Shown here in pieces: positions 41,283 to 50,331 of a stretch of 64,000 nt of DNA (positions within the stretch are counted from its first letter, which is position 1; the number at the start of each line of letters is the position of its first letter). Under the pieces are notes generated by a model, which saw only the letters and a list, made by a program, of their open reading frames with translations, was not told the origin of the DNA and did no database searches. The position numbers and the translations under genes were made by a program. The DNA comes from Bryobacterales bacterium (GTDB lineage Bacteria; Acidobacteriota; Terriglobia; Bryobacterales; Bryobacteraceae): positions 47,895 through 111,894 of the forward strand of contig JAEUQC010000136.1 in the NCBI GenBank assembly GCA_016789905.1, in the 5' to 3' direction.

Positions 41283-41302
41283 ATGTTACCCTATGGTCAC
41301 AT
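41283..41302. promoter_or_regulatory. Candidate ArsR-type operator overlapping the start codon
   Basis: ATGTTACC-CTAT-GGTCACAT is an 8+8 imperfect palindrome (one mismatch per arm) ending on the likely start codon. Winged-helix ArsR repressors commonly bind such elements, so autoregulation is plausible. Confidence 0.4.
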
Positions 41303-42125
41303 GATGACGTTGCCTAGAGCGGCGGAGCGACGGGAACCCGAGGAGCAAAGCGAGCTCGTAACGGTGTGGGCGGCTCTCGCGGACCCAACTCGAAGGAGAA
41401 TTTTGGATCTGTTGCGCGAGCGACCGCATACAACTGGGGCATTGGCGGACGAATTCCCGTCGTCGCGGTTTGCCGTGATGAAACATTTGAAAGTTCTGGA
41501 ATCCGCCGAGTTGATAATCGTTCGGCGTGAAGGCCGTGAACGTTGGAATCACCTCAACGTTGTTCCATTGCAATTGCTCTACGACCGGTGGGTCAAACCC
41601 TACCAAGCTATTTGGGCACAGAAGATGGCCGATCTGAAGCGTCAGTTGGAAGGAGAGACCATGAAAGCGCGGAGTGTCACAGTTGAAGAGGCAGAATTGC
41701 AAATCACAATCGCCGCAGCACCTGAACGGGTGTGGAAAGCCCTGACCGAGGAGACCACGTTTTGGTGGGCGAAGGATTTTTATACCAGCGAACGGACCCT
41801 CGGTGTTCACATGGAGACAAAGTTGGGCGGGAAGCTTTATGAAGACTATGGAAATGGTGCGGGTGCGGTGTGGTACGAAATCTTCGCGCTGCATCCTCCG
41901 CACTCGATCGACCTAAAGGGCAATCTGGCCGTACCGTATGGCCCGGCTCTGAGTCTGTTGCATCTGGAGTTGAAGGCCGAGGGAAAGGGTACAATTCTGA
42001 GATTGTCCGATTCGACCTTTGGCGTATCGAAGGATGGCGTCGAAGGGAAGATAGATGGGTGGAGGCAGTTGTTTGAAGTGGGCTTGAAAGGGTATGTGGA
42101 AGGCCAACGTGGCGGAAGCGACTAG
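41301..42125 (+). CDS. Fused ArsR-family regulator and SRPBCC (AHSA1-like) domain protein
   Basis: 274 aa from the ATG at 41301; ATGs at 41283 and 41304 are alternatives. Residues 15-100 are an ArsR winged helix (ALADPTRRRILDLLRERPHTTGALADEF, recognition part SSRFAVMKHLKVLE). Residues 120-274 are an SRPBCC/AHSA1 domain (ITIAAAPERVWKALTEETTFWW). These two are often adjacent overlapping genes; here they are one frame. The START-like pocket may sense a hydrophobic ligand. The transposon's right end lies 56 bp upstream, so its native promoter may have been replaced. Confidence 0.85.
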   Translation: MMTLPRAAERREPEEQSELVTVWAALADPTRRRILDLLRERPHTTGALADEFPSSRFAVMKHLKVLESAELIIVRREGRERWNHLNVVPLQLLYDRWVKPYQAIWAQKMADLKRQLEGETMKARSVTVEEAELQITIAAAPERVWKALTEETTFWWAKDFYTSERTLGVHMETKLGGKLYEDYGNGAGAVWYEIFALHPPHSIDLKGNLAVPYGPALSLLHLELKAEGKGTILRLSDSTFGVSKDGVEGKIDGWRQLFEVGLKGYVEGQRGGSD

Positions 42126-42452
42126 GAGATATTGCCATGGGTTTGGGGTTGGCGTGTTGGCGCTTCTGCGAAAGGAATGCGACCGGACGCGGACCGTCGT
42201 CAAACACGCCGCCTCCGCGGGGAACGCGCTCCGCTTTTTCCTGGTGTCTATCTCGTTTCGTTCACGTTAGATTCCGAAAATTCGCGGTGCTGTGATGGCA
42301 CCCGCTTCCTTACGCTAGTCATGGCTGCAATTGAGCCCCACCGATGGCGGCGCCGGCGTTGCGCGGACTCGCTGCCATGGAGGTCCCGGGTTTGCCGGAA
42401 ACGGCTGAACCCATATGTCCCGCCGGGCGGCTGGACTGCCAGGCTGTGGCCG
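42126..42452. other. Intergenic region, nothing recognised
   Basis: About 330 bp between the regulator and the convergent sulfatase gene. The plus-strand open frame through it continues across the sulfatase gene as an antisense shadow and has no supporting feature. No clear terminator is visible. Confidence 0.4.
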
Positions 42453-43730
42453 CTACAGCGGGTAGAGGGCGGGATCGTCTTTCAACGACTGTTGCTGGGC
42501 GCGCATTGCCTTTTTGAGCGCGGCGATGCGGGCCTGGTGGGCGGCGAGATCGTTGCGTTCGTGGGGGTCCTCGCGGAGGTCAAAGAACTGGTAGAGCTTG
42601 ATGCGGGGATACCAGAGGAGTTTGTAGCGATCGTCGCGGACCATGCGCTGCACATCCCGGTAGGCAGCGAAAAGATGGGCGCGCACAGCCTTGGCTTTTC
42701 CGGTAATGATGGGGGCAAGGGAGACGCCTTCGACTCCCGCGGCCGCCGGAATGCCGGCAAGCGCGGCAAGCGTTGGGAAAATGTCATGAACGTAGGCAAG
42801 CGCGGCGGCGGCGCCAGGCTTTATGCCGGGTCCAGCGAAGATGAGCGGGGCCTTGAAGTGTTCATAGAGATTCTGCTTGCCCATGAGGCCGTGGCGGCCG
42901 CCGACGGCGAGGCCCTGGTCACTGGTGAAAACGACGAAGGTGTTAGCGGCAAGACCCTTGGCGTTGATCGCGTCCACGATGCGGCCGATGTGGTGATCGA
43001 GGCCAGTGACGCAGGCGTAGTATTCGGCCAGATGCCTCCGCATGTCCGCCGGGGTGCGGGGGAACGGAGCGAGCATTTCGTCACGCACCTTGAGTTCGCC
43101 GTTATCGAACGGATGCGCGGGCATGAAGTTGGGGGAGAGAGTGATCTTTTCCGGATCATACATCTTCATGAACCGCTCTTCGGCGACGCGCGGATCGTGG
43201 GGCACAGGCGGAGCTATATAGGCGAAGAAGGGCTGGTTTGCGGGGCGTTTTTCGAGGAATTGGAGAAAGGCATCGGCGTGTTTAGCCGATTGGAGCGCGC
43301 GGTCCGGTGTGAGGTCCTCCGAAAACAGGCATTGCTGGAAGGCCTGGGAGGCGGGGAGATAGGTGTTTCCCTTTTTGCCAACGTGAAAGGTGGCGTAGCC
43401 GGCAGCTTCAAAAGCCTTGGGGAGTAACGGGAGGCCGGGCGGCGGAGGCTGCTGGCGGCCGGGGATGCGCCAGAGAGTCCGGCCGGTCATGAGCATGGTG
43501 CGGCTGGGGAGACAGACCGCGCCGACCATGGAGCCCTGGCAGTAGAAATTGCGAAAGACCATGCCGCGGCGAACGAGCGAATCTAGATTGGGTGTGTGGA
43601 TCTCCGGGTTGCCCAGGGCGCGTATGGTGTCCCAACGCTGATCGTCCGTGTTGATGAGAAGAACGTTGGGTTTGGATTGGGCGGCGAACGCAGCGGAGGA
43701 GGAAAGCAGAAACTGGCGGCGGTTGATCAT
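42453..43730 (-). CDS. Exported sulfatase
   Basis: 425 aa. Signal peptide with an RR pair (MINRRQFLLSSSAAFAAQS). Sulfatase core: NTDDQRWDT (metal D29, D30), the formylglycine motif C73-L-P-S-R77 followed by TMLMTGR, GKKGNTY (Lys), and FTSDQGLAVGGRHGLMGK. C73 would be oxidised to formylglycine by a separate enzyme. Likely desulfates a polysaccharide outside the cytoplasm. It lies 8 bp behind an acyltransferase-like membrane gene and may belong to the same polysaccharide operon. Confidence 0.92.
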   Translation of the reverse strand: MINRRQFLLSSSAAFAAQSKPNVLLINTDDQRWDTIRALGNPEIHTPNLDSLVRRGMVFRNFYCQGSMVGAVCLPSRTMLMTGRTLWRIPGRQQPPPPGLPLLPKAFEAAGYATFHVGKKGNTYLPASQAFQQCLFSEDLTPDRALQSAKHADAFLQFLEKRPANQPFFAYIAPPVPHDPRVAEERFMKMYDPEKITLSPNFMPAHPFDNGELKVRDEMLAPFPRTPADMRRHLAEYYACVTGLDHHIGRIVDAINAKGLAANTFVVFTSDQGLAVGGRHGLMGKQNLYEHFKAPLIFAGPGIKPGAAAALAYVHDIFPTLAALAGIPAAAGVEGVSLAPIITGKAKAVRAHLFAAYRDVQRMVRDDRYKLLWYPRIKLYQFFDLREDPHERNDLAAHQARIAALKKAMRAQQQSLKDDPALYPL

Positions 43731-43738
43731 GCGGGTTC

Positions 43739-44797
43739 CTACAGGCGAAGAAAGGTATTGTTCCGTTCCAAGGAGCGGAGGAAGAGCCAGGTGATGGTGA
43801 AGTAGACAGCGAAGGCGAAGAGCGCCCAGGGAAGGGGAGAGTCCTTGGGGGCGAATGGCTTTACGGCGTCATCGACCAGCATATGAAGCACATATCCGGC
43901 CAGAGCGTTGACGCCTAGGGTGCGGAAGACGGCGAGTTGGCGGCCGCGTTCGTCGGTCCACCAGCGGAAGAATACGTAGACGGCGAGGGAGAAGCCAGTG
44001 GAGAAGAGGAGATAAGAGACGCTGCCGGCCTGCTGGCTCATGGTCCACATGTCGCGTGGATGCCAGGGGGCGACGAACGGCGGCGCGGCCAGAACACCGC
44101 CATTGGAGAGGCAGGATAGAGCGTAGCCGGCAAGCATGACGAGGGCGGCAACGCGGAGCATGACGCGTTTGGGCGAGTCAATATAGATGAAGGTAAGCGA
44201 GCCGGCGAGAACGGGGATGGTCCAAGTGAGGAAGCCCAGGGGGCCGCCGTCGATGACGCGGTTGGCGCGGAGCCATTCGTGCCACCAGGTGGCGGAGAGG
44301 ACCACGTGCAGCACCGCGGAACCGGCGAGCCACAGGAGTTGGGCGCGGGCGGAAGCGGCAATGACGGGCAGTACCCAGAGGCTGGTGACGCCAATGTGAA
44401 CGAGGGCCTGAAAGAGAGTGCGGCGCCAGGAGTTGGCGAGGAAGCCGGAGAGGCCTTCGGCGGAAAGGCTGTTCCAGGAATCGAACTTTCCATCGAGGTG
44501 ATAGACAACGGCGCCGACGAGAATGAGGCCGAGGCCGCGCACAATGGCCTGGCGGAAGGCCTGGCGGCGGCCCACCTTTTCGACGTGGCGGAGAAAAGCC
44601 AGACGAAGAGCGAAGCCGACGGCGAAGAAGAACTGCGGCATGATGGTGTCGGCATAGCTGCAGTAGGTGTTGTGGTGCTTCAGCAGCGGGTGAACGGCGG
44701 CGAAGGCGCCAAGAAAGTTCACCAGGAACATGCCGGCTACGGTGTAGCCACGGAATTGATCGAGAGAATGGAGGCGTTGGCGCGTGGGCGCGGTCAT
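43739..44797 (-). CDS. DUF5009/HGSNAT-like polytopic acyltransferase-type membrane protein
   Basis: 352 aa from the ATG at 44797; upstream frame overlaps the kinase-like gene. About ten membrane segments. The N-terminal SLDQFRGYTVAGMFLVNFLG resembles the start of heparan-alpha-glucosaminide N-acetyltransferase-like proteins (DUF5009/DUF1624), which move acyl groups across the membrane on to sugars. Placed 10 bp after the BY-kinase-like gene, so polysaccharide acylation is a reasonable guess. Confidence 0.75.
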   Translation of the reverse strand: MTAPTRQRLHSLDQFRGYTVAGMFLVNFLGAFAAVHPLLKHHNTYCSYADTIMPQFFFAVGFALRLAFLRHVEKVGRRQAFRQAIVRGLGLILVGAVVYHLDGKFDSWNSLSAEGLSGFLANSWRRTLFQALVHIGVTSLWVLPVIAASARAQLLWLAGSAVLHVVLSATWWHEWLRANRVIDGGPLGFLTWTIPVLAGSLTFIYIDSPKRVMLRVAALVMLAGYALSCLSNGGVLAAPPFVAPWHPRDMWTMSQQAGSVSYLLFSTGFSLAVYVFFRWWTDERGRQLAVFRTLGVNALAGYVLHMLVDDAVKPFAPKDSPLPWALFAFAVYFTITWLFLRSLERNNTFLRL

Positions 44798-44807
44798 CAA
44801 CGCTAGG

Positions 44808-45653
44808 TTAGAACATAACGGCGCCGAGCATCCGGCGGCCCTGGACGTGACTGAGGGCACGGGCGACGGCGCGGAAGCTATCGTGTTCGCTTTCGATCAT
44901 CATGATGACGCCATCGGCGGCCATGGTGATGGCCATGGCGTCGGCGGGGGTATCGAAACCGGGACCATCGATGAAGATCCAATCGAACTGGGTGCGGAGT
45001 TCCCGCAGCACGTTGTGGAGACCGCGCAGGTCGAGGGGGTCCATGGGAAATGTTGTGAGGTCGCCGATGGTTTGGAGATAGACCTGGGAGCCGGCGACGC
45101 GGTGGAAACAAGGGGGGAGGGCGATGCGGTCGGCGCGGGTGGCCTCACACAATCCAGGGGCGGCGGGAACGCGCATGGCGGCGTGGAGCGAGGGGGCGGA
45201 GAGATTCGCATCGATGACCAGGACCCGGGTGTCCTGGATGGAGGCCATGGCGAGGGCGATATTGGCGGCTGTGCCGTAGCGCGGCCGCTGGCAATCCATG
45301 TTGGTGAAGGCGATGACCTGGAGGGTTTCGTTGTCCGAATGAAGATCCGCCTGGGCCTGAGTGAGGCGGTTACGGAGCTGACGCACCTGCTCCTTCCATT
45401 CGGCGGGAAAGGCGGAGGACATCATGGGAAAGGCGTCGCGCACCGAATCGAGGGGGAGTTGAGAGATATCGCGGAGGCTGAGGAAGCTGTCCCGCAAGGG
45501 CAGGCGGCGGGGTTCGGCTTCGGGACGGGCAGGCGCGGGGGAAGGCGCAGGAGCAGATGGGGCCGCAGTGGCGGTCCAGGCGTTTTGCAGGGCTCCGAGG
45601 GTTTCGGGCGCGCTGACACCGGGTTCATGGGATCGGGCGGTTTGCGGGCTCAT
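44808..45653 (-). CDS. CpsD/BY-kinase-like protein with degenerate P-loop
   Basis: 281 aa. ParA/BY-kinase fold: LVIDANLSAPSLHAAM (Walker A' position) and DWIFIDGPGFD (Walker B). The Walker A position reads FTNMDCQRPRYGTAANIALA, so the GxxGxGK[ST] lysine is missing and the protein probably cannot bind ATP in the usual way. The C-terminal tyrosine cluster is also absent. It follows the Wzz-like gene with a 4-bp overlap, as tyrosine kinases of exopolysaccharide systems do; a regulatory pseudokinase is likely. Confidence 0.78.
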   Translation of the reverse strand: MSPQTARSHEPGVSAPETLGALQNAWTATAAPSAPAPSPAPARPEAEPRRLPLRDSFLSLRDISQLPLDSVRDAFPMMSSAFPAEWKEQVRQLRNRLTQAQADLHSDNETLQVIAFTNMDCQRPRYGTAANIALAMASIQDTRVLVIDANLSAPSLHAAMRVPAAPGLCEATRADRIALPPCFHRVAGSQVYLQTIGDLTTFPMDPLDLRGLHNVLRELRTQFDWIFIDGPGFDTPADAMAITMAADGVIMMIESEHDSFRAVARALSHVQGRRMLGAVMF

Positions 45654-48600
45654 GCGTCTCCTTTTGGCGACTGTTTTTGTTTGGCGGATTCGAGAAGCTT
45701 TCGTACCCGGGGCCGGTCCGATTCGGGCAGGTAGGTGAGCATCTCTTCGTAAATGGCGGTAGAGTTGCGATACATGGAAAGGCGCATGTAGGCGGCGGCG
45801 AGGGTATCGTCAATTTCCGGACTGCGGCCGGCGATGCGACGGGCTTGCAGCGCGTATTCGAGGGCCTTTTCGGCGGGCCCGCCGTTGTGCAACATCAACC
45901 ATGCGAGATTGTTGAGGATCATCGGGTTGTTTTTGTCGCGGGCCAGGGCCTGTTCGTATTTGGCGAGTGCGCCGCGGGGGTCCTTCATTTCGTTGAGCAG
46001 GGCGGCGTGCTGCAACCAGGCGGGAGCATGATCTGGGAAGAGTTTTTCGGCTTCTTCGTAAAGCGCGGAGGCCGTTTGGCGGTCGCCGGTGAGGGCGATG
46101 GCGCCGGCGTGGCCGAGGCGGTATTCGACGGAATTGGCGTTTAAGCCGCGCAGTTTTTCGAAAGAGCGAACGGCGGAGCGGGGGTCTCGCTGCTGAATTT
46201 GGAGAGTAGCGAGTTGGAAGAGCAGCGATTCATCGGCGGGATGGACTTTGAGGGCGTCTTCGAGTTTGGCGCGGGCGGCGACGGGGTCACCCTGGCGAGC
46301 CAGGAGGCCGGCGGCGGCGATGACCCAGCGATTTTCACCGGGAGCGAGTGCGGCGCCCTGTTCAAAGAGCGTTAGGGCTTTCGCGGCCTGGTTACGGGCC
46401 AGTTGCGCGGAACCCATGAGGAAGAGCGCGTCGGTATTGCGCGGCTGCATTTCGAGCAGATGGGAGAGCGTCTTTTCCGCTTCGGCGGCCCGGCCGCGGC
46501 CCACCTGCGCTTTGGCGCGCGCGAGATTGGCGGGCATGTGGTTCGGATAGACGCGGAGGACGGCTTCGGCGCGCAGTTCGGCGGCGGCGTGGTTACCACG
46601 GGCATTTTCCAACTCCGCCAAGGCCACCCAACCGGGGGCATAGTTCGGATCGAGACTCACGCATCGTTCGAACTGTTCGCTGGCGGCCTTTGGGGTGCCT
46701 TCGAGCAGATAGGCGCGGCCCAGGTGGTAGCGGACGAAAGGGGAATCGGGCAGTTGCTGGAGGATGGATTCGAGCTTGCGGCGCTCGTCGGCGCGCTGAT
46801 TGGCGCGGGTGCCGGAGAGGGAAATGGCCGATAAGTAGGCCTGGAGGATGAGGTCCTTTGGACGGGTGGCGAGTTCGGCGGCGACGAACTTCTTTGCTTC
46901 GTCGGGGTGTTCCTGCGCCAAGTGCCATTCGGCGATGCGGCTAATGTAATCGGTGGCTTTGAAGGGGAAGCGGTCGCGGCCGCGATCGTAGGCGGCGCGG
47001 GCGGGGGCGAATTCCCCGCGATGCATCCAGAAATCGCCGATGCGGGCGAGGGCGAGCGGGCCGGCGGCGGGGGTGTTTTCCAGGGCGAACAGGACCTGGC
47101 GGGCCTGTTCGCGTTTGCCAAACGCGTCGTCATGGGCGGCAAGCTGGAGCGCGGCGTCGGCTTCCGAGGTGTTGGCCCATTTGATTTCAAGCACGGCGCG
47201 GGCAGCTTCGGAGTCCTTACGCTGCATGAGTTGGAGATAGAGAAGGTCGTAGGGCGCCACATAGCGGGGAGTCCTGACGATGACCTCCCGAAGGCGGGCT
47301 TCGGATTCGGCGGCGCGGCCAAGGCGGAAGAGCGCGGCGGCGGCTTGTGTATCGAGCGTTTCGCGGTGGTCCACTTTGCCGACAGCGCTATCGAGCAGCG
47401 CGACGGCTTCTTCGGTGCGGTGGCGTTCCATGAGGACTTGGGAGTGGATGCGATAGCCATCGGCGAGGCGAGGCCAGCGGGATTCGATTTTCTGGGCGAG
47501 GGCTTCGACTTCCCGCAATATGGTGGTGGGGCGGCCGGGGTCGCCGAAGTAGAGCTGATAGGTGGTGTCGGCGAGTTTGGCGTGGATTTCGGCGTCGTTG
47601 GAATCGAACTCAATGGCGCGGGTGAGGAAATCGCGGGCGTGGAGAAGCTCCCCTAGCTGGAGCGCGAGGAGGCCGGCGGAACGGTACGCGGCGGCGAAGC
47701 GGGAGTCCTTGCGAATGGCCTGGCGATAGAAGAGCATGGCGGCGGCGCTGCGGCCGTCTTTTTCGGCCTGCTGTCCGCGCTGCCAAAGCGTATTGGCGGT
47801 GAGAAAGCGGTCCGCGCAGGCGGAGGAGAGGAGCGCCAAAACCAGTGTGGCGGTGACGGCGGAACGGCGCCGCCAGGTTTGCCGGGGCGGCTTGCTGGAG
47901 GGCGGAAGGAGGCGCGCGGCGGGGGTGTTGCCGGCAACCTGGAACTGGGCGAGGATCTCCAGCCCGGCCCACTTTTCAATGTGGCCGTTGTGGAGGATTT
48001 TGGGGTTGCGCAGAGCGTTGGCGAGGCAGAGGAACAAACCCGTTAAGAGACCGGCAAGAGCGGTGCCAAGAATGCGAACCCAACGGGCTGGCTTTTCCGA
48101 TTCGAGCGGGAGCGTGGCCGGTTCGAGAAGTTCGACGGATTCGCCTTGCCCGCGGCGCTCCATATCGGATGCGGCCTGGGACTCGCTCTGCTTTCGGACG
48201 AGGGCGGTGTGCTGTTCTTTGGCTGTGTCGTACTCGCGTTTGGCGGTAAGAAGGTCCGCTTCCATGCCGGCCGGGGCGGTGTTGCGGTCTTTCAGCCGTT
48301 GGGCTTCGGCGCGGAGTTCGAGCTCTTCTTTTTGGCCGGAGGCGTCTTGCAATTCCAGGGCGCGCAATTCTGTTCGGGCAAGCACGAGTTTTGAGACGAT
48401 CGCTTCGCGCTCCTGGGCACGGAGGAGGCGCGACTGCTCATTGCGGAACTGGTCCAGGGCGGTTACGGCTTCGCGGACATCGAGTTCGGCGAGTTCGCGG
48501 TCCGGGAAGCCGGGCGTCCAGCGGTCGCGCATACGGGCAGCGTGGGCTTTTGCCTGGCTGGCGGCCTGCAGCAGGTTCCAGAAGTTAACGAGGCTTTCCA

Positions 48601-49441
48601 CCTGGGGGTAGTAATACTCGACCGGTCGGGCCTCAATGCTGCGAGCATCCGATTCCAGGCGTGTAACTTCGGCCTGCTTCAGGCTGCGGCGTTCTTCGAG
48701 CAACCGGCGGTCGTGCCGCAGGTCGCGGAGGCGGGAATCGACGACGTAGCTTCTGGATGTGCTTTCGCCCATCAGCGTTTGCGAGGCGCTTGGGCGAAGG
48801 GTGTCCTGGATTTCGCCGTAACGCGCCTCGGCGTCGAGCATGGTTTCTTCGGCGGCGCGCAACTGCTCTGTCAGGAATTCCGTTGTGCCCATGGATTGGT
48901 CACCGCGGTATTTGCGGTTTTCCTCGTAAACCTGTTCGACCAGTTTTTGGACGACCTTTTGCGCTTGCTCCGCATTCGGATAGCGGAAGCTGATTTTGAG
49001 GGTGGGAACGCCCTTATTTGCGCCTTCGACGGCGAGTTGGCGGACAGCCAGATCGGAAGTGAAGAGGGGCACAAGATCAGCGACGGTCATGAAGCGGCGC
49101 CGTTCGGGATAGAGGTGGAAGGCGTCGATCATGCGGGTGGCGGTGAGCCGGCTGGAGAGAAGCTGCGAGAGAGCGAAGAGGCGCTGTTCCACTTCCATTG
49201 AAAAATTGGGATTGACGAAGCGGCCGGCAAGTTGCGGCGGCATGAAACGGACCACGGCTTCCGAGCGATAGGAGACCGGGAAGAAGTAGGTATAGACGTA
49301 GCCGGCGGCGGCGCCGAGGACCGAGCACAGAAGCAGGACAATCCAGCTTCGTTTCAGGAACCATTTCAAGTCGCGCCCATCGACGATTTGGACGAAGGTT
49401 TCGAAGCCAGGCGGTTCTATGCGCGCCAGAGCGTTGTTCAT
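45650..49441 (-). CDS. Wzz-type chain-length protein fused to a long TPR domain
   Basis: 1263 aa from the ATG at 49441; the longer frame overlaps the PEP-CTERM gene. Residues 1-480: cytoplasmic start, membrane helix (33-51), Wzz domain (YRSEAVVRFMPP), long coiled coils (200-420), second membrane helix (about 455-475). Then an internal hydrophobic segment ending LSSAC (C542), which looks like a lipoprotein signal now inside the chain. Residues 550-1250 are about 17 TPRs. In PEP-CTERM/EPS clusters the chain-length protein and a TPR lipoprotein (PrsT-like) are normally separate, so this appears to be an in-frame fusion. Likely scaffolds polysaccharide polymerisation across the periplasm. Confidence 0.85.
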   Translation of the reverse strand: MNNALARIEPPGFETFVQIVDGRDLKWFLKRSWIVLLLCSVLGAAAGYVYTYFFPVSYRSEAVVRFMPPQLAGRFVNPNFSMEVEQRLFALSQLLSSRLTATRMIDAFHLYPERRRFMTVADLVPLFTSDLAVRQLAVEGANKGVPTLKISFRYPNAEQAQKVVQKLVEQVYEENRKYRGDQSMGTTEFLTEQLRAAEETMLDAEARYGEIQDTLRPSASQTLMGESTSRSYVVDSRLRDLRHDRRLLEERRSLKQAEVTRLESDARSIEARPVEYYYPQVESLVNFWNLLQAASQAKAHAARMRDRWTPGFPDRELAELDVREAVTALDQFRNEQSRLLRAQEREAIVSKLVLARTELRALELQDASGQKEELELRAEAQRLKDRNTAPAGMEADLLTAKREYDTAKEQHTALVRKQSESQAASDMERRGQGESVELLEPATLPLESEKPARWVRILGTALAGLLTGLFLCLANALRNPKILHNGHIEKWAGLEILAQFQVAGNTPAARLLPPSSKPPRQTWRRRSAVTATLVLALLSSACADRFLTANTLWQRGQQAEKDGRSAAAMLFYRQAIRKDSRFAAAYRSAGLLALQLGELLHARDFLTRAIEFDSNDAEIHAKLADTTYQLYFGDPGRPTTILREVEALAQKIESRWPRLADGYRIHSQVLMERHRTEEAVALLDSAVGKVDHRETLDTQAAAALFRLGRAAESEARLREVIVRTPRYVAPYDLLYLQLMQRKDSEAARAVLEIKWANTSEADAALQLAAHDDAFGKREQARQVLFALENTPAAGPLALARIGDFWMHRGEFAPARAAYDRGRDRFPFKATDYISRIAEWHLAQEHPDEAKKFVAAELATRPKDLILQAYLSAISLSGTRANQRADERRKLESILQQLPDSPFVRYHLGRAYLLEGTPKAASEQFERCVSLDPNYAPGWVALAELENARGNHAAAELRAEAVLRVYPNHMPANLARAKAQVGRGRAAEAEKTLSHLLEMQPRNTDALFLMGSAQLARNQAAKALTLFEQGAALAPGENRWVIAAAGLLARQGDPVAARAKLEDALKVHPADESLLFQLATLQIQQRDPRSAVRSFEKLRGLNANSVEYRLGHAGAIALTGDRQTASALYEEAEKLFPDHAPAWLQHAALLNEMKDPRGALAKYEQALARDKNNPMILNNLAWLMLHNGGPAEKALEYALQARRIAGRSPEIDDTLAAAYMRLSMYRNSTAIYEEMLTYLPESDRPRVRKLLESAKQKQSPKGDA

Positions 49442-49443
49442 AG

Positions 49444-50187
49444 CTAACGAATCCTCCGCAGCAGCGCCGCGAAACCGAGAGCGGCGAAGCCAAGTCCGGC
49501 GGAAAGGGAAGTGGAAACTTCCGGGGTGTCCGCGCCGGCGGCACCCATCATGAATTGGAGCGCGGAGCCACGGGCGGTGCCGTCGGAGCCGCTGAGGCCG
49601 GAGAAGCGAATGGTGCCGGCGATGGCCCAAGTTCCGCCGTTGGCGGAGGGATCAATGACCAGAGGAGCAGCCAAATTATTGGCGGAAGGCGCGGGCTGGG
49701 AGGCGCCGAGGGAAGCGGGCAGGATTCCGGAAAGGACTTGCACGCCAGCGGAGAAGCGGAGGTTTTCTAGATTGATACTGGAGGGCTGGGCGGCAGAGGA
49801 GGCGCTGGTGAAAAAGTTCGCGGACGGAAGGGTCCAAGTGGCAGTGGGGCCGAGCGGGGTGCCGGTATTCGCAAACTGAATGGTTTGTTGCTGGCCGGCG
49901 GAGTTCCAAACGGTAAGATAGGCCGATTGGGTGGCGGCGCGATAGCCGATTTCGAAATTCTGAGGAAGGTCGCCGTCGCGCCAGTGAGGTTGGCCGTTGC
50001 TCCAGAGAACGGAACCGGTTACGTCGCTGGCGACGGTTGTACTGCCCAAACCCATTTCCCAATCGCCACCGCCGGGACGGCCGGCGCGGAGAGTGGCGAA
50101 GAATGTGAAGTCGGCGGCGCGCAGGGGCTCAGACGACGCGAGGAGGGCGAGCAGCACGGCGGGGAGAAGGGTTGTGGTTGTGGACAT
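49444..50187 (-). CDS. PEP-CTERM-like exported surface protein, copy A
   Basis: 247 aa. Signal peptide (residues 1-24), a beta-rich body (FTFFATLRAG, IQFANTGTPLGPTATWTLP) and a C-terminal sorting-like tail: TPEVST, a hydrophobic helix, then RRIR. This is a variant of the PEP-CTERM signal used with exosortase. It is paralogous along its length to the next gene upstream (50332-51102). The stop is 2 bp from the Wzz-TPR start, tying it to the polysaccharide operon. No exosortase is in the window. Confidence 0.75.
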   Translation of the reverse strand: MSTTTTLLPAVLLALLASSEPLRAADFTFFATLRAGRPGGGDWEMGLGSTTVASDVTGSVLWSNGQPHWRDGDLPQNFEIGYRAATQSAYLTVWNSAGQQQTIQFANTGTPLGPTATWTLPSANFFTSASSAAQPSSINLENLRFSAGVQVLSGILPASLGASQPAPSANNLAAPLVIDPSANGGTWAIAGTIRFSGLSGSDGTARGSALQFMMGAAGADTPEVSTSLSAGLGFAALGFAALLRRIR

Positions 50188-50331
50188 GGATGTTTTCCCG
50201 CCAGACCGGAGAAAATGGGCCTTCGGGCAAGTGCCCGGAGGATGAATTTGTTTTGGATCTGGACGTACTATCGACCGAGATAGGGAAAATGTTTAGTCCC
50301 AAAGGGAAATGAGGCCAACACGAGTGTTAAA

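Noticed and set aside
42132..43427. Long plus-strand open frame across the sulfatase gene
   Set aside because: It is antisense to a sulfatase with all catalytic motifs; its translation is low-complexity and matches nothing. A by-product of G+C-rich codons.
45650..49630. N-terminal extension of the Wzz-TPR frame to 49630
   Set aside because: The extra residues are Arg/His-rich noise antisense or overlapping to copy A of the PEP-CTERM gene; the ATG at 49441 begins the real domain.
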